DNA from: DASPRG01 sp963796125
GTDB lineage: Bacteria > Nitrospirota > Thermodesulfovibrionia > Thermodesulfovibrionales > SM23-35
Reading direction: 5' to 3'
NCBI GenBank assembly: GCA_963796125.1
Contig: CAWCKM010000007.1
Span: forward strand, 1 to 17,182
DNA length: 17,182 bases
Shown here piece by piece: positions 1 to 7,896 of the stretch; position 1 is the first letter of the stretch, and each line of letters opens with the position of its first letter. The translations under genes and the position numbers were made by a program. The notes under the pieces were generated by a model that searched no databases, was not told the origin of the DNA, and worked only from the letters and a program-made list of their open reading frames with translations.

Positions 1-3
1 TTC

Positions 4-34
4 TTGTCATTTGAGATAAACGATTTGTTATAAT
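4..34 (+). promoter_or_regulatory. Candidate promoter of the restriction-modification operon
   Basis: TTGTCA at 4-9 and a perfect TATAAT at 29-34 are separated by 19 bases, slightly longer than ideal for a sigma-70 promoter. The hsdM ATG follows 37 bases after the -10. No strong Shine-Dalgarno is visible before that ATG. The assignment rests on the consensus -10 and its position only. Confidence 0.45.
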
Positions 35-71
35 CTTCAAGGTGTTGAAAGCTTCATTCTTTCAAAAGTAA

Positions 72-1599
72 ATGAATAAACCTACCTTGGACATAAGCAC
101 CCTTGAGAACTGGTTGTGGGATGCTGCATGTAAAATCAGGGGTGATATTGATGCTCCGAAGTATAAAGACTATATCCTTCCTCTTATCTTTCTGAAACGC
201 CTTTCTGATGTCTTTGAGGATGAGATAAACAATCTTCAAGATGAATACGGAAACCAACCCATAGCTGAGGAAATAGCAACTGAAGACCACTCAGTTGTGA
301 GGTTCTTTCTGCCTATAGATTCAAGATGGACGAATATATCAAAGCAGACAACGAACATCGGTGAATACCTGACCAGCGCAGTCCGTTCTATTGCAAAAGA
401 AAACCCGAAGCTTCAGGGTGTCATTGATATTGTTGACTTCAATGCAACTGCTGCAGGACAGAGGATAATAACTGATGACCGTCTAAAGGCTCTCATGGAT
501 AGTATTGGGAAAATATAGGCTTGGATTAAAGGATGTTGCACCGGACATCATAGGAATGGCATATGAATATCTTTTGAGAAAATTTGCTGAGGGTTCAGGA
601 CAAAGTGCAGGAGAATTCTATACTCCAAGAGAAGTAGCGATCCTCATGTCCTTTATCTTAGACCCTAAACCTGGGGAATCATTCTATGACCCCTGTTGCG
701 GTTCAGGGGGGTTACTCATTAAAACCTATTTACGTTTCAGGGATAAATTCAAGGAAGATTCATCTGTTCAACCTTTGAAGTTCTACGGACAGGAAATAAA
801 CCATGTCACCTATGCTATGGCAAGGATGAATGCCTTCCTTCATGACATGGAGGCTAATATAGCACTTGGGGATACCATGAATAACCCTAAGTTTCTCAAC
901 CCTGATGGTTCATTGAGAATATTCGATAAGGTTACTGCTAATCCAATGTGGAATCAGGACTTTGCACAATCCACCTATGAAAATGATGCTTACAGCCGCT
1001 TTAGTCTACGGCTATCCCCCTTCCTCAAGTGCTGATTGGGGATGGATTCAACACATGGTTGCCTCATTAACTGACAAAGGGAAAATGGCAGTTGTCTTGG
1101 ACACAGGAGCAGTTTCAAGGGGAAGTGGCAATCAGGGTGCAAATAGGGAAAGGGATATTCGGAAAGCATTTGTAGAAAAGGACTGGGTTGAAGCCGTTAT
1201 CCTGATGCCTGAGAACCTGTTCTATAACACTACAGCCCCAGGAATCATTTTGGTCATCAACAAGAAAAAGAAGAAAAAAGGTGAAATCATTCTTATCAAT
1301 GCCTCAAAGTTGTTTGCCAAAGGCAGACCGAAGAACTACCTTCCTGATGAAAACATTCAGAAGATTTACAAGCTTTACTCAAAGTGGAAGGACGAGGAAG
1401 GAATCAGTAAGGTATCAAGAATGAGGAAGCTATAAAGAATGACTACAACCTCAGTCCTTCGAGGTATGTATCACAGAATGGTGGTGAGGAAGTTTTGCCT
1501 ATAGAAGAAGCAATTGTTTTGCTAAAAGAAGCAGAAGAAGATAGGACTGAGGCGGATAAAAAGCTAAAGGGTATTTTGGAGAAAATGGGATTGGCATAG
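72..1599 (+). pseudogene. hsdM: Type I restriction-modification DNA methyltransferase subunit HsdM, three frameshifts
   Basis: HsdM transfers a methyl group from SAM to adenine in the site chosen by HsdS and is also needed for restriction by HsdR. The N-terminal helical domain (DAACKIRGDIDAPKYKDYIL) starts at 72. The SAM motif DPCCGSGG is at 688-711, and the catalytic motif IV, NPMW, is at 940-951. The reading frame changes three times: near 505-520 (SIGK to YRLGLKDV, beside an A run), near 995-1003 (AYSRF to YGYPPSSSADWGW) and near 1420 (KVSR to NEEAIKNDYNLSPSRY). The last piece runs to a stop at 1597-1599. The joined product is about 508 residues, the normal family length, so nothing substantial is missing. 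Family identity is secure. Whether the indels are real decay or sequence error cannot be settled from here. Confidence 0.9.
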
Positions 1600-1608
1600 G
1601 AGGTGTGA

Positions 1609-2120
1609 GTGTCTGATATTATTCCTTTAGAGAAAATCGAAGGACGTATTCTCTTAATCCGCGGTCAGAAGGTCATGCTGGATGCTGATCTTGCAGAATT
1701 ATATGGGGTAACAACAAAACGTTTGAATGAACAGGTAAAGAGAAACCGTGACCGTTTTCCAGACGATTTTATGTTTCAGTTGACTGGCGATGAGAAAGAC
1801 AAGGTGGTCGCAAATTGCGACCACCTTAAGGAAGTCAGGTTTTCGTACGCTCCGCATAATGTGTCTACCGGACACGGCGCTATCAGGCATGCAGCTATTC
1901 TGCCTCGCGACGTTGCGTGTTAAGGCAAGCGGTCAGGTTGTCAGGGCTTTCGTGAAGCTGCGGGAGCTGATGTCAATACTCGAAAGGCGTTGCGCGGCAA
2001 CTGAGCGAAACGGAAAAGCAATGCGACTCCCAGTTGAAGGTTGTGTTTGACGCCATCCGTGAGCTTATGTCCCCTCCTCAAAAACCGAGGAAGAAAATCG
2101 GGTTCAGAAGAGACGCATGA
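1609..2120 (+). pseudogene. ORF6N-domain (KilA-N-like) DNA-binding protein, frameshifted
   Basis: The start is GTG at 1609 with AGGAGG at 1598-1603, five bases upstream. Residues 1-60 carry the typical ORF6N block (LIRGQKVMLDADLAELYGV, then KRLNEQVKRNRDRFPDDFMF), a DNA-binding domain common in phage and mobile-element proteins. The first frame stops at 1923. The protein resumes in another frame with VVRAFVKLRELMSILER near 1938-1985. It then shifts again to RQLSETEKQCDSQLKVVFDA and IRELMSPP, ending at the TGA at 2118-2120. At least two frameshifts (about 1895-1925 and about 1983-1990) break it. The gene sits between hsdM and hsdS, and its stop overlaps the hsdS ATG (ATGA at 2117). Such proteins are often found inside type I R-M operons, but their role there is not established. 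Confidence 0.8.
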
Positions 2121-3433
2121 ATAATTCAAACGGCTTCAAGATGACTGAGATAGGTCAATTGCCTGAAGATTGGGAAATTCAAAAATTAGAAAGTATTTTT
2201 AGGTTGACTAGATGGAAAAACAAGACCAAAAGATTTAAACCCAAATGCTACCAACGAATACTTATATCCAGTATTCGGAGGAAACGGAATTATGGGATAT
2301 TCGAAAGACTTCTTAGTTGACTTCGTAACAATAGTATTAGGTCGAGTGGGTGAGTATTGCGGGTCTGTTCATGTTACACAAGGTAAAAGCTGGATTTCTG
2401 ATAATGCATTATATGCAAAAGAGTTTATTGATGAGAATCTCGATATAATTATCTTTCTTTAGCATTAAAAGTCTTAGATTTAAATAGACTAAAAAATAAA
2501 GGTGGACAACCACTAATATCACAATCCATAGTTGTATATCTCAGAAAATACCTCTTCCTCCTCTCACCGAACAGCAAAAAATCGCCTCTGTCCTTTCGGC
2601 TATTCAGGAAGCAAAAGAAAAGACTGAAAATGTCATAAAGGCAACAAAGGAACTCAAGAAATCCATGATGAAGCATCTTTTCACCTATGGACCTGTGCCT
2701 GTTAAGTCCCCTCTATCAAGAGGGGATTTAGGGGTGTGTAAGGCAGAGGAGAAAGAAACACACCCCCGGCCCCTCTTATTAGAGGGGAGACAACCAACCC
2801 TTAAAGGAAACAGAGATTGGGATGATTCCTGAGCATTGGGAAGTGGTAGAATTGGGAGAGCATTGAGAAACATTTCAAGTGAATGCGACAATACTCCACA
2901 TAAAATTGACTAGATTATTGGGAAACTGCATGGAAATTTACTTCTGATTCAACAAGCAAAATATATGATAACAGAATATACCTTAAAGACAGGTCAAGAA
3001 AATTACGATAAAGCAAGATGACGTTATTAGTTATTGCTAACAGGACAATCAACCACAGGAAGAGTGGCTGCAATGTTGAAAAATCTAATGCACATTACAA
3101 TCAATGCCGATAGATTTCAAGGATCCAGTACGAAAAAAATACTATTCTTTTGTTTGCTTATCATACTATTATCTAAAGAATATTAATATAGCTTTTCAGG
3201 ACAATTCAGAGGTGACAAGTTACGAGTGATCTCAACAAGATCAGATGTTGAAGAATATTACAATAGGTATACCCTCTCTCCCCGAACAGCAACAAATCGC
3301 CCAAATCCTTTCAAACATAGATGCAAAGATAGAAGCCGAGGAAAACAAAAAACAGGCATTAGAATCCCTTTTCAAAACTTTGCTTTCCCTTCTGATGACA
3401 GGTAAAATTAGAGTCAAAGACCTTGATGTATAA
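2117..3433 (+). pseudogene. hsdS: Type I restriction specificity subunit HsdS, heavily degraded and carrying an insertion
   Basis: HsdS selects the target sequence through two target-recognition domains (TRDs) joined by conserved helices. The first repeat opens with MTEIGQLPEDWEIQKLE at 2141. A frame change follows, then a clear TRD1 (GKTRPKDLNPNATNEYLYP, then VFGGNGIMGYSKDF and VGEYCGSVHVTQGKSWISDN) at about 2210-2450. The first helical linker (PLPPLTEQQKIASVLSAIQ, then MMKHLFTYGPVP) is at about 2545-2700. An 82-base palindromic element follows at 2707-2788. The second repeat restarts as LKETEIGMIPEHWEVVELGE near 2800. TRD2 (about 2870-3240) has many stops and is barely recognisable. The C-terminal helix (PSLPEQQQIAQILSNIDAK, ending LLMTGKIRVKDLDV) is intact at 3263-3433. 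TRD2 decay makes this subunit very probably non-functional. Confidence 0.85.
2707..2788. mobile_element. Gene-less (MITE-like) copy of the CCCCTCT/AGAGGGG palindromic element, inserted in hsdS
   Basis: The left end is a perfect hairpin, TCCCCTCT-ATCA-AGAGGGGA (2707-2726), followed by TTTAGGGGTGTGT. The right end is the inverse: ACACACCCCC at 2758-2767, then CCCCTCT-TATT-AGAGGGG (2770-2787). The two ends therefore form a long terminal inverted repeat around only about 18 internal bases. The same ends bound the DUF559 gene at 3594-4036. The copy lies exactly in the HsdS inter-repeat linker, between YGPVPV and LKETEIG. It is open in the HsdS frame (SPLSRGDLGV ... PRPLLLEGRQ). No clear target-site duplication is visible. 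Confidence 0.75.
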
Positions 3434-3440
3434 GGTGGTG
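3390..3440 (+). repeat. Direct repeat of the hsdS 3' end, copy A
   Basis: The stretch encoding LMTGKIRVKDL plus the following GGTGGTG (3434-3440) recurs at 4120-4174 as LIMTGKMRVKDL plus GGTGGTG. The two copies differ by a few substitutions and small indels. They flank the segment that holds repeat family 2 copy A and the DUF559 element. Confidence 0.7.
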
Positions 3441-3469
3441 CAAGGTGTTGAATCCAAAAATGCAGTTAG

Positions 3470-3550
3470 AGATTCTGAAACAAGTTCAGAATGACAATTA
3501 TCAAGGCATTGTCTTCATAAGTATGTCATGCTGAATTTATTTCAGCATCT
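3470..3550. repeat. Family 2 nested palindrome, copy A
   Basis: Two 27-base arms (3470-3496 and 3524-3550) are inverted copies of each other with about four mismatches. Each arm is itself a hairpin: ATTCTGAA/TTCAGAAT on the left and ATGCTGAA/TTCAGCAT on the right. Where the arms differ (T..A versus G..C), both sides of the stem change together. The outer inner-facing sequence is TGACA/TGTCA, as in the copies at 11260 and 13482. Confidence 0.75.
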
Positions 3551-3593
3551 CGTATAATTGTAAGGCTTTATAGGACTATTTGCATTTTTCGGG

Positions 3594-4036
3594 TTAATCC
3601 CCTCTAAAAAGAGGGGTGTAGGGGTGTGTAAAGTGGGGAAAATACACTACAACCCAAAATTAAAAGACCTGGCCAAAAACCTGAGGAATAACAGCACAAG
3701 AGCTGAAATTATACTCTGGAATCACCTGAAAGGCAAAAAGTTGAAGGGATATGATTTCCATCGGCAGAAGCCCATAGAGAATTTTATCGTAGACTTTTTC
3801 TGCAATAAGCTGATACTGGCAATAGAATTGGATGGATATACACATGGCTTTGAAGAAGTTTTAGTAAAGGATGAAATAAAAGAAAAAAGGCTAACAGATT
3901 TGGGAGTAACTGTACTAAGATTTACAGATAGGGATGTGATTGATAATATTGAGAGTGTTTTAAAAAGCATTGAAGATTCTATAGACGAAATTGTAATAAG
4001 ATTACACACCCCTTAATCCCCTCTTTTTAGAGGGGA
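3594..4036. mobile_element. Palindrome-bounded DUF559 endonuclease element
   Basis: The left end is TTAAT + CCCCTCT-AAAA-AGAGGGG (3599-3616) + TGTAGGGGTGTGTAA. The right end, read in reverse complement, is the same hairpin CCCCTCT-AAAA-AGAGGGG (4018-4035) + ATTAAGGGGTGTGTAA. Together these make a terminal inverted repeat of roughly 35 bases, with a hairpin at each tip and one gene between them. The Shine-Dalgarno and start codon of the gene lie in the left repeat. Its last codons (LHTP) and stop lie in the right repeat. A gene-less copy with the same ends is at 2707-2788. Mobility is inferred; no transposase or recombinase is present. Confidence 0.65.
3624..4016 (+). CDS. DUF559 domain protein, Vsr-like PD-(D/E)XK endonuclease
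   Basis: The 130-residue protein has the standard DUF559 plan. It begins with YNPKLKDLAKNLRNNSTRAE, then ILWNHLKGKKLKGYDFHRQK (residues about 33-48). The nuclease core is IVDFFCNKLILAIELDGYTH with D57, E68, D70 and H74, and a C-terminal LRFTDRDV strand follows. The family belongs to the Vsr-like branch of PD-(D/E)XK nucleases; its true substrate is not established. GTG 3624 has GAGGGG at 3611-3616, seven bases upstream. GTG 3633 in the same frame has AGGGG at 3620-3624. In both cases the ribosome-binding site is part of the element's terminal repeat. The frame is intact although neighbouring genes are broken, consistent with recent arrival or selection. Confidence 0.85.
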   Translation: MCKVGKIHYNPKLKDLAKNLRNNSTRAEIILWNHLKGKKLKGYDFHRQKPIENFIVDFFCNKLILAIELDGYTHGFEEVLVKDEIKEKRLTDLGVTVLRFTDRDVIDNIESVLKSIEDSIDEIVIRLHTP

Positions 4037-4051
4037 AATAATATGTGTTAA

Positions 4052-4107
4052 TCCCCTCTTGTTAGAGGGGAGACAGTGCAAATGAATCCACTTTTAAGAG
4101 AGGGGAG
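4052..4107. repeat. Additional family 1 palindromes right of the DUF559 element
   Basis: A perfect hairpin, TCCCCTCT-TGTT-AGAGGGGA, lies at 4052-4071 and is followed by GACA. That same AGAGGGGAGACA tail ends the hsdS copy at 2781-2792. An imperfect relative (CCACTTTT/AAGAGAGG) is at 4088-4103. Together they look like a second, decayed copy abutting the DUF559 element. Confidence 0.6.
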
Positions 4108-4110
4108 CCA

Positions 4111-4167
4111 AAGAAAAAACTGATAATGACAGGTAAAATGAGAGTGAAAGACCTTAATGCTATATGA
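4111..4167 (+). pseudogene. Detached second hsdS C-terminal fragment
   Basis: The frame reads KKKLIMTGKMRVKDLNAI and stops at 4165-4167. It is a near copy of the hsdS C-terminus at 3390-3433. It has no start codon context and no upstream HsdS sequence of its own. It is either the true original 3' end, separated by an insertion, or the leftover of a duplicated specificity gene. The GAGGTGGTG just after it also serves as the Shine-Dalgarno region of the next gene. Confidence 0.6.
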
Positions 4168-4181
4168 GGTGGTGAACAGAT

Positions 4182-4454
4182 ATGGTAAAGCAATTTACTC
4201 TTGAATATTGGACTGATGATGGAAATTATTTTGGCAGACTCAAGGAAGTCCCCGAAGTATTGGGTCAGGGGAAAACGCTTGAGGAGCTGAAAAAAAACAT
4301 CCGAAAAGCATATAAGCTGCTTGTAAAATGCGACAGCCTGCCTGAAAGCAAGGCATCTGAAATCGAGATGGAGGTTGAAGTCAAAAGCGAAATGGATGCT
4401 GTTGAGATATTGAAAAACCATGAAGAAATTATAAGACAAGAAATATGGCGTTAA
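4182..4454 (+). CDS. HicB-family antitoxin-like protein (no HicA partner visible)
   Basis: ATG 4182 follows GAGGTGGTG (4166-4174). Residues 1-47 (MVKQFTLEYWTDDGNYFGRL, then EVPEVLGQGKTLEELKKNIR) fit the partial RNase-H-like HicB fold, with the hallmark GQGKTLEE helix start. HicB antitoxins normally neutralise a HicA RNase encoded next to them, but no HicA-like ORF is present on either side. The ORF runs on into MDAVEILKNHEE, which is the N-terminus of the downstream nucleotidyltransferase. The natural end is therefore probably near 4390 (after EIEMEVEV), with the stop lost to mutation or sequence error. Other possibilities are an orphan antitoxin or a component of the MNT/HEPN module. Confidence 0.65.
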   Translation: MVKQFTLEYWTDDGNYFGRLKEVPEVLGQGKTLEELKKNIRKAYKLLVKCDSLPESKASEIEMEVEVKSEMDAVEILKNHEEIIRQEIWR

Positions 4455-4673
4455 AAAATCGGGATATTCGGTCTACATTGACGGGTGGAGGCAGAAGAAG
4501 GCAGCGACGTGGATGTCATGGTTGAGTTCGGGAAGATGCGGAGATCTTTTCGACGATTTTACGAACTAAAGTATTTCCTGGAGGAAGTATTCAGCAGGGA
4601 TGTGGACCTGGTAACGCTGACGCCTCAGAGCCTTCATGAAAACAGGATATTAAGAGAGGTTGTCTATGTGTGA
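4392..4673 (+). pseudogene. MNT-type minimal nucleotidyltransferase (antitoxin of a HEPN/MNT pair), frameshifted
   Basis: The pieces read MDAVEILKNHEEIIRQ (4392-4440), KYGVKK in the next frame, IGIFG near an A6 run (4453-4458), and then VEAEEGSDVDVMVEFGK to ILREVVYV (4488-4673). Joined, they give the usual minimal nucleotidyltransferase of about 95 residues. The catalytic SDVDV acidic pair is present, but the GSxARG loop is damaged by a stop at about 4473. In the known MntA-HepT systems this protein AMPylates and silences the HEPN RNase. The gene overlaps the probable HEPN start (ATG 4666). The copy as written is not translatable in one piece. Confidence 0.75.
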
Positions 4674-5012
4674 GGGACTAAGCCTTCTTTACTGAGGATA
4701 TTCTGACATGTACGAAAAGATAGACAAGTATATAGGAGAATATAACATTTCGAGGAAATTGCAAAAGCCAAATGAGGATGGAGGCTGTTGTAGGAAATTT
4801 TACGATTATGGGTAGAGGCATCATCGAAATATCCCACGTGAAATAAGAGAGAAATATTCTTTTGTCCCATGGAAGAAAGTGAAGTACTGAGAAATGTGTA
4901 GTTCCCATGAATATTTCGGGTAAGCAAGAAACTACGTGGAATAGTCAAAGAAAAGCCCTTCCACCTCTTAAAAAAGGTATACAGACCATCTTAAAAAGGA
5001 AAGCAGAAGTGA
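4666..5012 (+). pseudogene. HEPN-domain (DUF86/HepT-like) RNase toxin, multiply frameshifted
   Basis: Fragments in all three frames align in order to the DUF86 plan. They are DMYEKIDKYIGEYN (about 4705-4745), FEEIAKAK, MRMEAVVGNFTIMGRGIIEI (about 4770-4830), PREIREKYSFVPWK (about 4835-4875), a damaged RNV...HEYFG (about 4888-4918), and WNSQRKALPPLKKGIQTILK (about 4937-4998). The catalytic RxxxxH region is disrupted: the Arg and His codons remain but lie in different frames around a TAG. The last fragment sits at the front of the long HsdR reading frame and would be misread as the HsdR N-terminus. A TGA at 5010-5012 overlaps the proposed hsdR GTG (5009), suggesting former translational coupling. 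Confidence 0.7.
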
Positions 5013-7896
5013 CTATCGGTGGCGAGAGAGGTTCAGTTCAAAACCCATTAATCAGATACGCCACCGAAATCAACTGGACATACATAACACCTGATGATGC
5101 CCTGATATACAGAGGAGGAGAAACAGGGCTTGTCTTCAGAGATACCTTTATTTCCCAACTCCAAAAGCTCAACGATTTCATGACTCAAAGCCTTTCTGAA
5201 GAACTGCTAAAGAAAATAGAAACTCTCCCGTCAAACATTCAAGGCAACCTCTTAGCATGGGAATATCTCAAGGGTTTAAAGCAGGTCTTTGTCCCCGATG
5301 AAAAAAGGGAAAGGGATGTCAGGTTCTTAGATACGGAAAATATACATAACAATACCTTCCATGTAACCGATGAGTTCAGTTTCACCAATGGAAGAAAGAC
5401 CATACGGGCAGATGTTGTGTTCCTCATAAATGGAATCCCTGTCTTTATCGCAGAGACCAAGGCAGCACACAAGATAGACGGCATAGCAGAAGCCCTCGAC
5501 CAGATACGGAGATACCACAATGAAGCCCCTGAAATCATGGCTATCCTTCAGGTCTATTCCTTAACCCATCTCATTCGATATTACTATGGGGCAACATGGA
5601 ATATCTCACGGAAAGGGCTTTTCAACTGGAAGGAAGAACAGCAAGGAGATTATGAAACCCTTGTAAAGTCCTTCTTTGATAAAGAGAGAATCATCAGAAT
5701 CCTCAATGACTTTATCTTGTTTACACGGCAGGATGATGAACTCAAGAAGGTAGTCCTGAGACCCCATCAGATGAGGGCAGTCCAGAAGATAGTAGACCGT
5801 GCCGAGGAAAGAACCAAGAAGAGAGGATTGATATGGCATACACAGGGTTCAGGGAAAACTTATACCATGATTGTGGCTGCCAAAGAGATAATCGAGAATC
5901 CTGTCTTTGATAATCCAACCGTAATCATGCTTGTGGACAGGAATGAACTTGAATCACAACTTTTCGGCAACCTGTCTGTCTGTCGGGATTGAGAATGTGG
6001 AGGTAGTGGAAAGCAAAAAGCACCTTCAGGAACTCCTTTCAGGAGACAAGAGAGGTCTGATAGTCTCGATGATTCATAAGTTCGAGTGGCATTCCTGCCA
6101 ACATCAACACACAGGAAAATGTCTTTGTTCTTGTTGATGAGGCCCATAGAACCACGGGAGGCATACTTGGCAACTACCTCATGGGAGCTTTACCGAACGC
6201 TACCTACCTGGGATTTACGGGAACCCCCATTGACAGAACAACGCATGGGAGCGGAACATTCATAGTATTCGGGAAGGATGACCCACCAAAGGGCTATCTC
6301 GACAAATACGGCATTTCAGAATCAATTGAAGATAATACAACTGTTCCCCTCCACTATACCCTTGCACCTAACGAACTTCAGGTAGACAAAGAAGTCCTCA
6401 ACAGGGAATTTCTGGAACTTGCCGAAGCCGAGGGTATCAGCGACATCGAGGAACTGAATAAAGTCCTTGAGAGGGCTGTCAATCTGAGAAATATGCTCAA
6501 GAACAGGGAACGGATGGAGAAGATAGCAGAATATGTTGCTGACCATTATAAAGAGCATATTGAACCAATGGGATACAAGGCATTCCTTGTTGCTGTGGAT
6601 AGAGAAGCCTGCACCATATATAAGCGCCTGCTTGATAAACATCTTCCGCCAGAATACTCAAGGGTAGTTATCAGTCCAGGGTTTAACGACCCTGAAGAAC
6701 TGTCAAGATTTCATCTTTCTGAAGAAGAAGAAAAGAGGATAAGGAAAGCATTCAGAAAACCTGATGTACTCCCGAAAATCCTTATCGTAACGGAGAAACT
6801 CTTAACAGGTTTTGATGCACCTATTCTTTACTGTATGTATTTGGACAAGCCGATGCGTGACCATGTGCTGCTTCAGGCAATTGCAAGAATAAACAGACCC
6901 TATGAAGATGAAGAAGGCAGAAAGAAGCCTTGTGGCTTTGTATTGGATTTTGTGGGGATATTCGACAAACTCGAAAAAGCCCTTGCCTTTGACTCATCCG
7001 ATATTGAAGGGATCGTCAATGACATAGAAGTCTTGAAAACAAGATTCATTGAAATGATGGAACAGGCAAAGCTCAACTATCTCATTCTTATCAAGGATAA
7101 ATCACAGGATAAGGCCGTAGAGACAATCCTTGAATATTTTATTGATGAAGAGAAGAGACATGAGTATTATGCTTTCTTCAAGGAGATATCCAGTATCTAT
7201 GAAATCCTCTCCCCTGATGCCTTTCTGAGACCTTACATTGATGACTATGAGACCCTTACACGGTTTTTCAGAATACTGAGAGAAGCATATGAACCAGGCT
7301 TGTCATTGGATAAAGAATTTTCAAGAAAGACAGCAAAACTTGTTCAGGAATTTACTAAAAGCGGGCCAATAAAACCAGCCCTGGAAGTCTATGAAATCAA
7401 TGAAGAGACCTTAAGGAAGATTGAAGAAAGCAAGGCATCGGATACAGAGAAGATATTCAACCTGTTAAAAGGCATAAGCAAGACAGTCATAACTGGTGTT
7501 GATGAGTCGCCATATCTTATCTCAATCGGTGAGAAAGCTGAAGAAATTGCAAAGCTCTTTAAAGAAAGACAGTTAACAACACAAAAGGCCCTTGAGGAAT
7601 TAAGAAAGGTTGTAGAAGAGATTAACCAGGCCAGAAGGGAACAAACCGATAAGAATTTGCCTGTTGAGGTTTTTGCCACCATGTGGCTATTCAAGAAAGA
7701 GGGCGTTGCCAATGCTGAAGAAAATGCTAAACAGATGAAAGGGGCCTTCGAGCAATATCCCCATTGGAAAACCAGTGAGGCACATCAGCGGGAGATTACA
7801 AAACAGTTCTATAAAATCCTGGTTAAATCAGGAATCAAGAACTATATTGATGTGGTCAGGAAGATAATGCAGATATTGACAGGCAGGAAAAGATGA
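5009..7896 (+). pseudogene. hsdR: Type I restriction endonuclease/translocase subunit HsdR, two frameshifts
   Basis: HsdR is the ATP-driven DNA translocase and nuclease of the complex. The open frame starts at 4907, but its first 34 codons are HEPN C-terminus. The better start is GTG 5009 (AAGGA at 4996-5000), just before SVQNPLIRYATEINW. The N-terminal nuclease shows D and ETK in RADVVFLINGIPVF and IAETKAA (about 5407-5460). Walker A GSGKT is at 5846-5860, and VDEAHR is at 6133-6150. LGFTGTPI follows near 6208, and LLTGFDAP with QAIARINRP lies in the second motor domain. The frame changes near 5970-5985 (FGNL to SVGIENVEV) and near 6083 (HKFE to SGIPANIN). Everything from 6084 on is one open frame to 7896. 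The joined product is about 960 residues, normal for the family. Confidence 0.88.

Noticed and set aside
3594..4110. Repeated CCCCTCT/AGAGGGG units considered as a CRISPR array
   Set aside because: The units are palindromes in mixed orientation with irregular spacing and a gene between them. There are no regular spacers and no cas genes.
4062..4439. A 125-codon open frame on the minus strand
   Set aside because: It is antisense to the HicB-like gene and the palindromes, has no family resemblance and no ribosome-binding site.
4907..5008. N-terminal 34 codons of the long frame as part of HsdR
   Set aside because: The sequence (WNSQRKALPPLKKGIQTILK) matches the C-terminal end of DUF86/HEPN proteins, and HsdR proteins normally begin close to the SVQNPLI segment.
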